In this document: piece after piece, positions 1 through 13,670 of the stretch | Layout: each line of letters begins with the position of its first letter | Position numbering within the stretch: the first letter of the stretch is position 1 | Assembly (NCBI GenBank): GCA_963930775.1 | Contig: OZ005705.1 | Span: forward strand, 5,766,001-5,830,000 | DNA: 64,000 nucleotides | Source of the DNA: Cliona cf. orientalis | Lineage: Eukaryota; Porifera; Demospongiae; Clionaida; Clionaidae | Direction of reading: 5' to 3' | Translations under genes and position numbers: made by a program | Notes under the pieces: generated by a model | What the model was told of the DNA's origin: nothing | The model's database searches: none | The model's input: only the letters and a program-made list of their open reading frames with translations

Positions 1-3000
1 AATAGCCTCGTATGTGACTGTGTATTGTGGCACAGTTGGATCTAGCGCATTCTCTGGAACACGGAGATAGACTCTACCAGTGTTTGGTTCGAAATCAAAA
101 GACGAGCGGCCAATAGGAGGGTCCATGGTAATGAGGATGATATTCACACTATCCACATCAGGATCCACAACATTTAGAGTGGCAATCGTGAAATTGGCTT
201 CTGCTCCGAATGGGATGGTGACATTGTAGAAATTGGGATCAAATCTGGGTGGCACATCAATTACATCAAGAATAGTGATACTGATATTGCTGTAGCCAAC
301 GTTAACACCATCTGATGCACTCAAGATCAGCTGATAGAAGTCCCTGGCTTCACGATCGGGTGGCTCAGATGTTGTAAAAATCTCACCAGTCACATTATTA
401 ATGGAGAATCTGCAAGGTAGGGTCATATTTAGGCCCAAGAAGAGTTCACCACCAAGTCCACTTGACTCGAGTGGATCAACCATACAGTCATCTCCAGCAA
501 CAATGCTGTAAGTGAGCTGAAACTCACTATTGATCGAGTCATCATCGATGGCTCGGACATGACCCACAAATGTGTTAGGTTGGTTTTCGGTCACTTGGGC
601 AGAGTATGCTGGTTGATCAAAGTAGGGTACATTATCATTTATGAACTCTACTGTGATGCTAGTGCATGCCTGATTGCTCACAAGCTGCTCAGAATCAACC
701 ACTTGAAAGCAAAAAACCCTTACTCCAGGTACCGGCTCTGGATCAGTGTTCATGAAGATAAAGGAGCTAAGCAGCTCTTCTACTTCATCAGTGGTAGATG
801 GAGGGAATGTGGCAAAGAAGTAGCCGAGATTTGAGTTGAATTCCAGAGGGAGAGAGCCTGTCACGTTATCGCCAGGGCCAGAAAATACCACCAGAGGTAT
901 AATTCTTAGCTCTATCAATTGACTATCGGGATCGATAACTTGAGGATTGGGTGCTAGCTCAACTGGGCTACCTTGCTCCGTGAACATAGTTGAAAAGTCA
1001 GCACTGCTTCCATTGAGATAGATCGTTGGACTGTCATCTGTAAGCTCTATGCTGACCAGAGTAACTGCTTCCACGGTGTTGTTTCCATCACTTGCAGTTA
1101 TTGTGATGTTTCTCGTCATATTTGACGGCTCGTCGGCAACATTGATGTAGCGTAGGGAGAGAAGAAGGCGAGTGAACTCTTCAACTGGTGCGAGGGGCTT
1201 GCCTTGAAGGACAATGGAGAAAGGATTGCTTTGAAGGATGGCCACCAAAGAGCTCGAGTTTGACTCCAGAAAGATGCCTTCTTCGTACGAATCAGGATAC
1301 CGAGAAAGATTGATCTCGACTGACTGTAAGCCTGGTGTGTCAACATCCACAAGCGTGAAGTTTTCTGAAACTACAGGGATAAATTCCAGTTCACCAGCCT
1401 CTTGGAATATAGTTTCGAAATTCCGTCCCGGTAAAGGTCCATTGAGATCAAGAATAGGTGGATTATCAATTGAGGTGAAGGCTATGGTGACTTGATCAGC
1501 CACACCAGGGTTGCCTTGGAGATCAAACGGAGTGACTTGTACAATCCGATTACCCGAATCAGGATTTCCAAATGTGACAGTATGTTCATATGTCAGAGAG
1601 CGTAAAATGGTTGTGTACACTTCAGTTGAAGTGACTCCTACCAGCTGAATCAGCATCTCATTCTCTACAGTATCATTACTCTCAACTATCATATCCGAAG
1701 GATACACAACTCGCAAAATCTCTTGCGATATGTCAATCTCTGAACTACTGGACATGAGCTCAATCAGCAGACCTGATACTTCATTGTTATCAACATCAGT
1801 CACACTGGCTTCCGGAGCTACTACCACCTGTGGCATTTCCTGACCTTCAGAATACATGATCACCATTGAATTGAGTCGAACTTCTGGCAAATCATCAGCA
1901 AAGACGAAGTCCACCGAGACCACTGCTGCCTCTGAGGGCTGTACCCCAGCGGGAGTTAGATCGTCGTACACAGTGAAAATGATGGTACGACTGTCACCAG
2001 TTGGTTGAACTGCACGGTTGGAGTACATCACTGAGCGGATGAGGTTTTGGACTACCATGAGGGGAAGGCCAGTCATGGGAGGCATCATGGCGCTCATATT
2101 ATTGGCATTCTCTCGAAATGTGAACGTGATTTGGTAAGGATCCGACAGGTTGGCTTCAACAAAAGGAGGCAGCCGCATGTTTCTGGGGATCCCAACTCTT
2201 TCCTGTCCATCATCCTGTGGATCAACGAGCATAACCTCTAGTGAGACAACTGGAAACATTCCGCTATCTGGGTCAGATATGGTGACGTTTTCAGCAACCC
2301 TGACTGGTGGTGACATGGGATTTTGTTCGAAAAACAACACTGAGGACACGTTCGGTTCTAAAACTGGCAGCTGATCATTTATGAGTTCAATCTCAATCAC
2401 AAGCTGAGCTGGAGGACTTTCAAATGCACCATCAAAGACAGCAACACTCACAATTCTTGGCTCCGCTAGTGGCTCCTCCAATCTGTTAATATACTCTACC
2501 CTTCCTAGTACTTGCTGATAGGTAGATATGCTAGCATAGCCACTAATGCTTAGAGTACCACTGTCCCATACGCAGCTGAGAAATGGAGTACCTGTGCAGT
2601 CCACAGTGAGCTCCTCATAACTCAAATCAGCGCCACCACCAAGTTGTAGTGTGGCCAATGAGAGATTGAACAATGCATTGTCATCAAGATCTTGGATGGT
2701 AGGGTCGGAGATGAAGATTGGCATAGCACCAGAGTTTTCAACGTATGTAAGCATATTGCTGGGTAAAATAATAGAAGGAGCCTCATCATTTACCAGCTCA
2801 ATTGTAACCATCACAGTAGCAGGATCGGATGAGTTGGTGCCATCATTGACAGTAAGTGAAATGCTTCTTGCAGCACCTACAGGTTCTTGGTCACTGTTCA
2901 CAAAGTAGAGCGACTGAAGGAATCGGGTGAAGGACTCAATGCTGGCATCTGCCATAGATCGAGGTGTTATTGATAGCTCTGTCTCAAATGAATCAGAGGA

Positions 3001-6000
3001 GATGGTTGTTATCATGAACATCGGATTATTGGGGATGGGACGCATAGCATCACCGATAGGAAAAAGATTGGTACCGGATCCAGGAGATGCAAGAAAGTCG
3101 TCAGCATCATTGCAGCCAGAGCACCTCAGGAAGAGGGTGGCTGACTGGAGAATACTATTATCCACATCCTCAATGTGAAAATTTCCAGGAAAAATCTGAA
3201 CTGAACCAATAGTTTCAATGTATACAACTTGAGTAGTATTGAGCACAATTTGGGGTGGATCATTTTCACGGGTCACTTCGATCGAAAACGTCGTATTTCC
3301 AGACGAGTATGGACCAGGATATACATCACTTCCACTTGTATTTACTATGGTGAAACTATTAGCAATAAAACTGTTGGTCATGTCCCATGCATGTGCAGTG
3401 AAGCTGCTAGAACCAAAGTAGTGAACACGTGGCAAAAAGCGCATCGAGCTGTCATAAGGTAGCAAAAATACTGATTCGTATGGAATATTCGATGGAATTG
3501 CAACCCAAGTGGGACTATCAGATTCCCTGTACTCCCAGACCCCATTGGAGTTGTCAATCTCAAGGATGGCCAGTCCAATTTGGCTGTCATCATCATCACT
3601 GGCAATAGCACTAGCTAACTGGCCTACCTGAGCACCACCATTGTCTGAATTAGGAATATCTTCTCTGATGTTCGGTAATGTAAATTCGGTCAGAGTGATG
3701 ATAGGAGCACGGTTGAGGTAGACTACAGAGTAGGTGAAGTTTTGAACTTCACTGCTAATGGAAGACTCTAAATAAAAAAGACAATTATGATAAATGCATA
3801 CACAAAATCCCATATGCACCTAGAAAATATGAGTGCCCCTCTTCCCCCAATATTTCTATTATGGTTTACCAGGAGTTAGTAAAAGTGTATCGTTCTCATC
3901 ACAGTTAACAGATATTGAGCTGCCATCCCAAGCTCTGTACACAAAGGTAGCCACTCCATCTTCCTTAGCTGGGTTAGGCTGTGGTGCAAAGCGAACCCTC
4001 TCATTTGGACTGATAAAGAGTGGGAAACAATCGGAGAGATCAACAGGAAACTCCGTCCACCTAATCTCCTCCTCACTCCAATACTGCCACACACCAAGAG
4101 ACTCCGGCTGTGAGGTTGATACAATAGCAAGTCCTATGGAATCATTTGAGATTGATGAACGACGATCAATGTCAAAAACATCACTATCAGAGAGCAAGAA
4201 TGATGGCGTAAATCCTGGATTGGTGGAAAGGTAGTCATCCAGTGGAATCTCAGACACCTGGCTAGACTGTAGCACTGGTCTGTCATTCACCGGTACAATT
4301 TGGATGGGTACATAAGCAGGGCTACTGGGAGCTTCTCTAAGGGGAAACTCTTGCACTACGAGCGAGAAATTTCGCACGATATCAGGAGCTTGATCATTCG
4401 TTATGAATTGAACTGTCTTAAGAAAGTCTACAAATTCTGACTGAGTAGTGATAAGACGTCTGCCTCCAATAGCATCAATCATAAGCTGAGTGGTTCCATT
4501 TCCAGTGACATTGAAACGATCATTCGAAACAGCAAAGAGCTGGTCCCTAACATCCATAGGCAGAAGTTCACTGTTCTCCAGGGTGACTACAGCTTGAATG
4601 AGGAAAATGTTATCGTCATCAGTGATAGAGAAATCACTCACGTTGAGTGGATTAATGAGATCTCCATCCTCCATGAAAAAGTCAGAAAATCTACAAAATA
4701 TGAACAAGAGTCACCACACAAACACGTTACCTATGATTAGTTTTGTAACTCCCAAATTTACTGCAAACCACTTTAGTTGAAAATGTGTTAAAAATACTCA
4801 CCCACGTGGGAGGTTGATGACTGGAGGATCAGGTATGTTCAGTACAGCTACAGTTAGTATACACGGCTGAAACAATATGGTTCCATTCAGGTCAATGTTG
4901 ATTACCCGATCAACTTGACCATTGGGTTCAGTGAGATTATTGAAATATCGCATTGTCCGTATTACCTATTAAAATTGATGTAACAATTACTTTATTTTCT
5001 GGCTATCCTATCCTATCTGCAGGTATACCGGTAGCCTATCATAACCCTGGTATTTGGGGGTGGGGGAGGGGGGATTGTACTCGCTCTACATATTTCTTGT
5101 TACTTACTTGCTGATACTCTGAGTAGCTGCTGCCTCCAGCCAAAATATATTGGAAGGTGTACTGGTCAACTATACTGTAATAGACAGTCACTCCAGTGCC
5201 AGCTGTATCGAATACCAAGCCTTCCTCTTCAATTCCATCCACAGCTTGCATCAGAGTTAAGGAAACATTGAACTCTGAGCCTGGTTGGTCATCGCTGTCA
5301 AAATCTCTGAGATAAAATGACCTTCCAATGTACACAAGACCAGACTCTTCCACATATTCAGCTGTTTGTGCAATAATACCCTGTACAGCAATAATCATAC
5401 AATTTAATGCTCAGCTGAATCCATCTACCAGTTAATGATTATGCTCGATATTTGATACCGTACGTAAATCACAAATATTTGGTTGTTAAAATATTTTCGG
5501 ACAGCCTGGGTTGTGTAAAAAATTAAACACATGAAAATACAGGTGCAATATTAACGATAATGCGGTACAGGATTGTTTGTCCAAAATTATTTAATACGAA
5601 AAATTATCGCATGACATATTCATGATTTACAGTACTTACCAATGTGCTGTCAAAGAAGCACATAGGCAGATCATCATATGGAATCACATCGATGGTGATC
5701 AAGTGAATGAAGGACTCGGTTGTTCCATCAAACGTGACAACAGTGATATTTCGCTCGGCTACATTCATTCCCGGAAACAAATTATTGTACGTCACTGTAT
5801 CGAGAACTCTCTCATAGTCTACGAAGCTTCCCTCACCACTGATGTTCAGCATACCTCCTCCACTACCATACACCTGTAAGCCCGTCCCTTGTACGTCAGC
5901 AACAAGTGTATCGTTTGGATCAATAGGAGAGACGATGGAGATTGTAATCCACAGCAGTGTTCCTCCATCAGGGTCTATCAGTGTGTCATTCTGGCTGAAG

Positions 6001-9000
6001 AGATAAAGTGGAGTGCGAGAGGCTTCATCAAACACCAGTTGTCGGGTTGTGAAGTTGAAGAATGCAGGGTCGTTAGTGGGGATGATGATAACAGTAGTGA
6101 AAGCACTGCTACTGAAAACTTCATCTACAATAGTGAGCTGAACCAAGCGCTGAGTTGCTCCAGGCTCATCTGCTGTATTTTCATAGTAGACTTCGCGAAG
6201 GATTAGTTCATACATGGACTGTGGTGCTGTGCCAGACAGTATAAGAGTCCCTTCAATGGGATCGGATGTGATGCTAATATCACTCATGTTGGCAATGAGA
6301 TCTCCGTTAGTTTCTATGAAGACTCTATCATCTTCAGTGAAATCTGTAAGGAAAATGCAAGCAACCAGAGGTCAAAATTAATGACAATAATATATTATAC
6401 ACATCATGTGAATCCACCAAAAGTGCCATTAAATTCTTAGGATACAAATTTATGCGACAGACTTGAATAATAAAACTCACACATTGCTTTGAGGCAATTC
6501 ATGCATGTAAAAACCACTTACCTCCAAAATATGATATTCTAACACTTGTGAGGTTGTTAAGTCCAGAATCCTCATCCGATATTCCTAAACGGTCAAAGAG
6601 TGGCACAGGAGTAGTCCCGGGAAAACCAGGGTAGTTCTGCCCCTCTGAAAACTCCACAGTATAGTTGACACTCCCAGCAGCTGCATCCAGAAGGAGACTA
6701 AACATGTTGTCATTGATCAAGTCAAATTCAACGGTTACGTTGAATGGAGCAGAGTTCCCTGCCATGTCAAAGGCCTGTGGGTACAGACATTCAATACATA
6801 GAGAGCTAGTTAATAAAATTAATAGATCCGAGAGAGGGGGAAGAGAGAGAGAGAGAGAGGGTGTGGGGGGGGGGGGGGGGGGGAGGGGGGCAGGGTTGAA
6901 TAAAGAATGACACTATATATCGATCACCACAACACCACATACCTCAATTGAAACGATTCTCTGTTGAGGATCGGGCTCCACATTGGTGTTATTGTACTCA
7001 ATACTCCTCAGAAAATCGTCATAGCAGCTGCTATTTACTGTTGCATCACACGAAAATGTGACGGTATAATTTCCATACACCTCTCCATCAATAATCATCT
7101 GATCCTCTCCTTCGATAGGATTCTCTAGTCTGACGACCAGCTGTGTCACGATTGTGTGATTTTCGCAGTTATCCAAGTCTACAATGACAACACCATCATC
7201 GACGATACTGATGGGACCTCCTTCTTCAGTGAACACCACCACCGCAGATGTGTTGGTGATTTCAGGAGGCTCATCATCCACTGGCTGAATGGTAACAGAG
7301 GTGGTCACGGGAGCGCTTATCCTAGTCACATTCTCCTCATCAGCCACCACTGCCTACAACAAGGAAAGAAGTGAACACACAAAAAAAGTACCACAGGAAG
7401 TTAACTGCAAAAATTTTTTCCCCTACAAACAGTATCTGGCAAAACACAAATACCACACTCAATCAAACAAAATGCATGATTCCTGAAATTTCTATGAATA
7501 TAAGGTCAGAGTTGAAATTAGTACGATAATTATTGTATACAAAGCTGGAAATTCAGAGTGGGAGGAAATACTAAATCATCAAATAAAAGTGGACAAGAAG
7601 AAATACTTACAGAGATATTTCGTGTGAGTGAAGCTTTATCAGCTTCCAGTGCATTGTTGGAATAAGCCACCGTCCTGAGCAGCTGCTGGTAGGTGGAGAG
7701 GTCAGCTGCTCCACTGATGACCAGCTGCAGCTGTTCTCTTGGAGTTCTACAGGTGTACCATATCAGCGAAGGTGATGGCACATCACTGATTTCAGGACAT
7801 GGGTCAGATGAGGGTGCATAGACGATTTCAACATCTCCACTCTTCAACTATTAAGAAAAATGTTTACGAGTTAGGAGTAAATTTTTCAAGGGGTAAACAT
7901 TTCGCAGCTTTGCCAAATTCGGCCTAAAAATAAATATTTATGGGAATATTTCATGGTCTTAGCTTCCAGCCATGCCTTGCATCTATTATGAAATTTTATG
8001 GGAGAAAAGTCTAGGTTGTATGGAGATATTATAGCAGGGAGGATTAGAAACATCATTGGTCAGATCATTGTAATTTTATAAACAAAGTAGCTCTCACTGT
8101 TAGTTGGTCCCATGGACTATCTTTAGTTAGAGTAACTACTTGGACAGTAGCAGCTGAGAGTTGGTCATTCTCACAGTACTCATCCTCGTCTGTGATGGTG
8201 ATGTCCGGTAGCACAGGTTGGGGAGGGGCATTCTCCTGGTAATAGGTCTCGGTCGTCTCCACGGTAACGACAGGGTCGTTGTCGTTGATGGGAACTATCT
8301 GAACCATGACAGGAGTGGAGAGGTTTTGGACAGGATGGCTGAGTATTGAAAGAGAAAGAAAGCGGGGAAAAGGGGAGAGCAATGATTATTTTACGATACC
8401 TAAAATTTAATCTATACACTGTACTTACTCTCCACTGAACACGGACACTTGGATCATCCTCAGTAGGGGACATGGTGGCTCTTGAGCACTATCCACCTCA
8501 TAGGTCAGTGATCTCAGTAGTGTTTGGTACTCATCCAAAGTTGATGTGTTTTGCATATCGAGAATATACTGAGAGACAGTATAAAAGAATCAATATTCAT
8601 TATGTGTATATTAATTGCACTACATGTATAGATAAAAAGAAATTCACTAGACTAAAATTTTGTGAAATTCAGCAACATGCATCTTTGCAGAAGTGTTGAT
8701 AATTTTGCCAATGAGAGTAGGTGGAAAAATTTAAATTTCTAGCTATACAGTGATAATCACTAAAATGAAATGGTGCTATCCTTACCGTATAATTTGCTTG
8801 TAGGACGAGAGAGTCATTAAAGTACAGCCTCTCAGCAGAAGTTCCATCCAACACCTCAATGTAGACACGATCCACATACACCACACTGTTGTTGGAGTCA
8901 ACATCCGCCAAGACAAGCTGGGAGCCAACATTCACAAATAAACCCTCAGAAACAACAAATGGCATAGAACTATTGTCCTCCACCTGACAAGAGAATCATC

Positions 9001-11378
9001 AATTGTATTATTATGCATTACTGGTATCCAGCTTCAGTTATTACTGTTTGTACTTACGGTAGTGGGGTTGTCATCAACGGTTGTGATACTGAGAGAGAGG
9101 TTGGCACTACCAGTGAAGTTTCCATCAGAAACAGTGAATACAATGATACGGTTCTCAGGGGATGGCTCATTAGCAGTGTTCAAGTATCTGTAGTGCATAA
9201 GAATGACCTCATATTATAACTATTTTGGCATGTTGGATGTCTCCACCTTGCCGATAGTAGAATCTCCCTGTATGTTTCCAGGGACCCACTGCCATAGAGA
9301 GAGAGGCACGCCCCCTCTCTGCTCAGTATGATGTCATCCAGCAGTGCCATGTCAATGTTAATGAACTCATCATCAAAGCCACATCTGCCACTTATTTCAA
9401 TCTGAAAGCAAAATAGCTGGTTGTAATTGCACTTTCAATGTATGAAGTAACATAATACAGGACGATAGGGATACTTTGGCGAAGATTTAAGTGATTAATT
9501 TTGGTGATGCATATATAACCTTGTAAAATTTGGCTGATTAACTTAACCCAAAATACCACCCATATGGTTTAATTGTATGCGTAATAGCTACACCACTTCA
9601 TGGTGGCCAAAACTGTAGGTGGCCTACTACTCCAGCATTCCTATCGTATCGTGAATTTACCTACTGACTATTGATATGTATGTATTTCATTACTAACGTA
9701 GGCTTTACAATGGGCAGTAGACCCGCCCCCAATGTGCACAAGCCAAGCTATTAAAACTCCCATGATGCATCTGTATCGCTTCACAGTAATCCCATTCATG
9801 CTCCATGAATTGCTCGAGTGAGATTATTCATGGCACACAATGGTCCGTGGAGAAATAGAACCAGAAACAGATTGGCAGCTATAAGTTCTTTTCAGTGTTA
9901 GCCTGATCGCTGAGATCATTCAGTTATTGGTGTCTTCAACTCAAAGTTTAATAATTTTGTATATAGCCCACACTGTTTGTCCAAATAGTTTGCAGGAGTG
10001 GCTCGGTAACAAAGAAATCGAGCAAGATTTAGATTGTGTACTGATTTCGGACTACTAACCTCCATAGTTTAACAGTCTATAATTATATTTGGCCATCTAC
10101 ATTGCACTAGTTGATTAAACAATTCCCTTACATGTGCCTCAGTGAGGTTGAACACTTCTGCGTGGTCTCCATCAGTCAGTGTCAGATCATCGAGGAGCAG
10201 CACTGGTATCCCACTGCGACCTATTCCCTCGATGAATGGCTCACCAGCTGGGTCCAATGATACTACTGGGGGATTGTCGTTGATTGGCACAATAGACACT
10301 GTTACATATGCTGGAGCACTCCACATGATACCATCATAGATCTCAAACATGATTCTGAAATATTTAAATTCCTAGCTCTCAAGATTTGGCCAACAAAATT
10401 AATAATAATAATAGGGACACACCTCCTTGGGATTAAATCTGGCTCATCGGTGTTGATGGAAAATGTGACACTGTGTAGCATCTGAATTGAGTGTTTTTCA
10501 ATAAGCATAATATAAATAAACGAATGAACAGAGAGATTTCAATGACTTACCTGTTGGTACTCCATCACTGACGCACTTCCTGCGAGTGTCAGTTCTGTAG
10601 TGTAGAAAATGGAAGCAGGCTTTTCAAATAATCAAGATCATGAATCATTGTTCCCAGGTCCCCCCTCCCCCCAATAATAATATAATTGAGAAATGGGTAA
10701 CAAGGCTAGTATAATAAAATTATATAAATCAAAGTTGCATACCTCCATCCTGAAAACTTTCCGTAACGCCTGAAGTAAGATTAGTTGCATCAAGGAGAAC
10801 ATCAGCGAAGTCATTGCTTGGAGTAATCACTTGAATACGAGCACTCTGCATGTGTAAAGTATATCTATATAATATGGGATAGTGGAATTCATGAAGTTAG
10901 CATACCGTCATGTTGAATATTTCATTGTGATCATCGTCTTGGACATAGAGCCCAGCCCTTGAGAGGACGGGAACGGGCGGCCCATTCTCAGTGTACATCC
11001 CGCACTGACTGAAACACTCGGCAGACTCACTCTCTGAAGGAATTGAAGGTAGCAAAGGTCATGCAATAAAGCCGTGCCACACCTCCATTTTTTTGCAAAC
11101 ACAAACTGCAAGGTAGCCAGCCCCTCCCCCCAAATGCCTACAGGCAAACTTATTGTATAAAAATAGATCTATGAGCAGTACAAGCATTCTTACGCACATC
11201 ATAAATAGATAGCATAAATAAGGAAACAGGAGTAATTGTACATCAATGAGCTTTTCTTCTATAAAATCTATGGCACAACAATTCACTCACCTGGACACCC
11301 AGGCTCTCCCACAGCCCCCAGAATAGAAACTGAAATAATTAGTAGGAGCGCCGCCAAAACCAAGCGCTTCCTTCTCAT
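1..11378 (-). CDS. Large secreted or cell-surface protein of tandem cadherin-like repeats, multi-exon, 3' end outside window
   Basis: The ATG at 11376-11378 opens a signal peptide (MRRKRLVLAALLL, then a hydrophobic run to about residue 24). Coding exon 1 is 11291-11378 and exon 2 about 10906-11033, both with consensus GT/AG borders. Many short exons follow (for example about 6930-7353, 5640-6342 and 3870-4690), and a last block from 3767 stays open through the left edge. The translation is a series of repeats of roughly 110-140 residues. Each has a motif like YxxxLRxVxYxN, then EPxxxxR, then a strand ending in IxVIPxNDxP, with acidic turns such as DDD and many N-glycosylation sequons. This resembles the cadherin-like beta-sandwich modules of very large adhesion proteins in sponges and choanoflagellates, but I cannot name the exact domain family. 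No transmembrane segment is visible, since the C-terminus is missing. The role is inferred as adhesion or matrix. Exon borders between about 4.7 and 10.8 kb are approximate. Confidence 0.75.
6836..6889. repeat. GA repeat running into a 19-G homopolymer
   Basis: A (GA)n stretch followed by a G run at 6865-6883, inside an intron of the cadherin-like repeat gene. Simple-sequence DNA, liable to length errors in assemblies. Confidence 0.9.
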
Positions 11379-11578
11379 TTTCAGCTTGCAGTTGATAACT
11401 CTTTCTGCTACAGAGCTAAAGAGACAATGGCTAGGTTGAGAAACACCCCCTTTAATTTGAATGCGCGCGCAGAAGCGACGACCTTTACCAAAATTGGTGC
11501 GTTTTAAATAGAATACATTTTTGCTCGCCTCGCGACAAAACCGTCGAAGCTGTGATCGTGAATACAAGATCGAGAGCA
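11379..11578. promoter_or_regulatory. Divergent (bidirectional) promoter between the cadherin-like gene and PAXIP1
   Basis: Exactly 200 bp separate the two opposite start codons, the minus-strand ATG at 11376-11378 and the plus-strand ATG at 11579-11581. The stretch has several CpGs (ATGCGCGCGC at 11460-11469, CTCGCCTCGCGAC at 11524-11536) in an otherwise AT-rich region, as expected of a short CpG-bearing bidirectional promoter. No TATA box was recognised. Both 5' UTRs must also lie here. Shared promoter use is inferred from spacing only. Confidence 0.6.
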
Positions 11579-11991
11579 ATGGAAGGATCTCTGTTTCAGA
11601 ACGTGAGGTACTTTATAGCAGATGATGTCCAAAATGCAACCGAAGTAAGTTTAAGAGAAAAAATCATGCCCATGTGATGTGTGCTCAACACAATCAGCTG
11701 GTATCACCTAACTGTAAAACTGTTTCTCTGCACAGGTGAAGAACATCCTGAAGCAGGGCGGTGGGATGAGGGAGTTTTATCTCAATGAGCTGGTGACACA
11801 CATCATTGCTGAGTCTCCTCCAGATCCAGCCACCCTACCAATCTCTGATGTCACAGTCATCAAGGTTGGTCCAGTGAAATTATCTTTACCTCCCCCCATG
11901 TCTGAAAGTTGACTTGTTGTCTTTCCCATCCCCCTCCTCTCTCTCTCCCTCTCTCTTTCTCCCTCCCCTCTCTCCCTCCCCCCTCTCTCTT

Positions 11992-12023
<32 letters not shown>

Positions 12024-13633
12024 TCTCACTCACACACACTCATTCTCATTGCAGGCTGATTGGGCCATCATGTCGAACAAGTGTGGAGCACTATTACCGT
12101 ATCCTTTGATCTAAAATACTAGGCATTTTAACTTTCATTTTTGCACGTCATTGTCATATCCTTAACCCGAAATGTTACACAGAGTGAAGGCATTTGAGCC
12201 CAAGAATGACAAGCTCTTCACAGGTGTGGTGTTCTGCTGTTCAAAGGTAAATGACTATTAGAGGGTGTCATTTTTTATAGATTGTACCGTATAGCCGGAT
12301 AATTTGGCGGGGAATTAAAATTCGGCAGTTTGGCGGTCTATTATTACAACCGCCAAATTAAAATCCGCCAAAATTTCCTACTCGCATGTATACGTATGGC
12401 GATCCCGTACCGAACCGCCAAATTTAAATCCACCAATATTCTTTCAATAGTGATTTTGGGCGCAACCACCAAATTCAATGCCCGCCAATATTTCCGGCTA
12501 TACGGTATCACTTTGGGGTGTGATTTTGTTCAGCTTGAGAGAGAGTGGAGATGTACCTTTTCATAATAATTATGATCATAGTGCGACTACTTAAAGGCTA
12601 CTACACATACCATAATTATTTTATTATTGCCAGGAATTTAGCGCCAAATTAAAACCTTTTTGATACATCAGGAGGGATCCTATACTGCACCACTAATGTG
12701 TTTGCAATGGCATTTGGGGGGACCTACCTGCCAAATTTATTTCACACCAATATTTTCAGTTGTATAGCGAGTATTTACACTTGATCTCACGTCCTTTTGT
12801 GCAAAACCTACAAAAAAAAATTTCACAAGAACCTTATTTTAAGGCTGTTCACACTGTTTGCAGATACACATGCTACTTCTTGTATGTTGTTTCTACTTGC
12901 AGTTGGGTTGCTCAGACATGGAGAAGCTGGTCGTCTTGACGATGTTCTATGGTGGGAAAATGCAGCGCATGCTTGACTCCACCGTAACACATCTCGTCAC
13001 CATGGATACATCAGGAGTGAGTACCATACACCCATCATACAGCTATCCACTAAGTGGCCTATCCCTAAAGTATGAAAAATCAAAAGTGGACTAAATTTCT
13101 AATATTCCCCATAAGAGTATTTCTAAGTTGGGGGTGGGAGGCTAACTCTACATTAGGGAGTAGGACCACTCTAATACTTTGCGCTTCAGACATAGAGCCT
13201 TTCCATATTTTTCATGATTTCACACGAAAAATCAGGAAACGTTGGTATTAGGCTACTTCAGACATGCATACTTTAATGGTCTCATAATATCAACTTTAGG
13301 CGAAGTATGAGTGTGCCCAGAAGCACTCGGATGTGGTAAAGGTGGTGACTCCAGACTGGATCCTGGACAGCATCGATGCTGGACAGAAGCAAGACGAAGC
13401 TCTCTACCACCCATCGTGTGTGAGGCTGAAGGGTAGCCATCATCATCACGCACGAACCACCAGCCTCTCCTCGCCCACACTGCAGAGGTGCAATGGCGAC
13501 AGCACCACTGAAGCTGCTACTGGGGAGGGGGAGAGGGACAGAGAGGGAGAGAAGAATGAGACACAAACAGATACTTCAGGTGATTATGCTAGGTTGCCTC
13601 AAAACAAGGCTATCCTTTCCTCTGAGATTGTGT

Positions 13634-13670
<37 letters not shown>

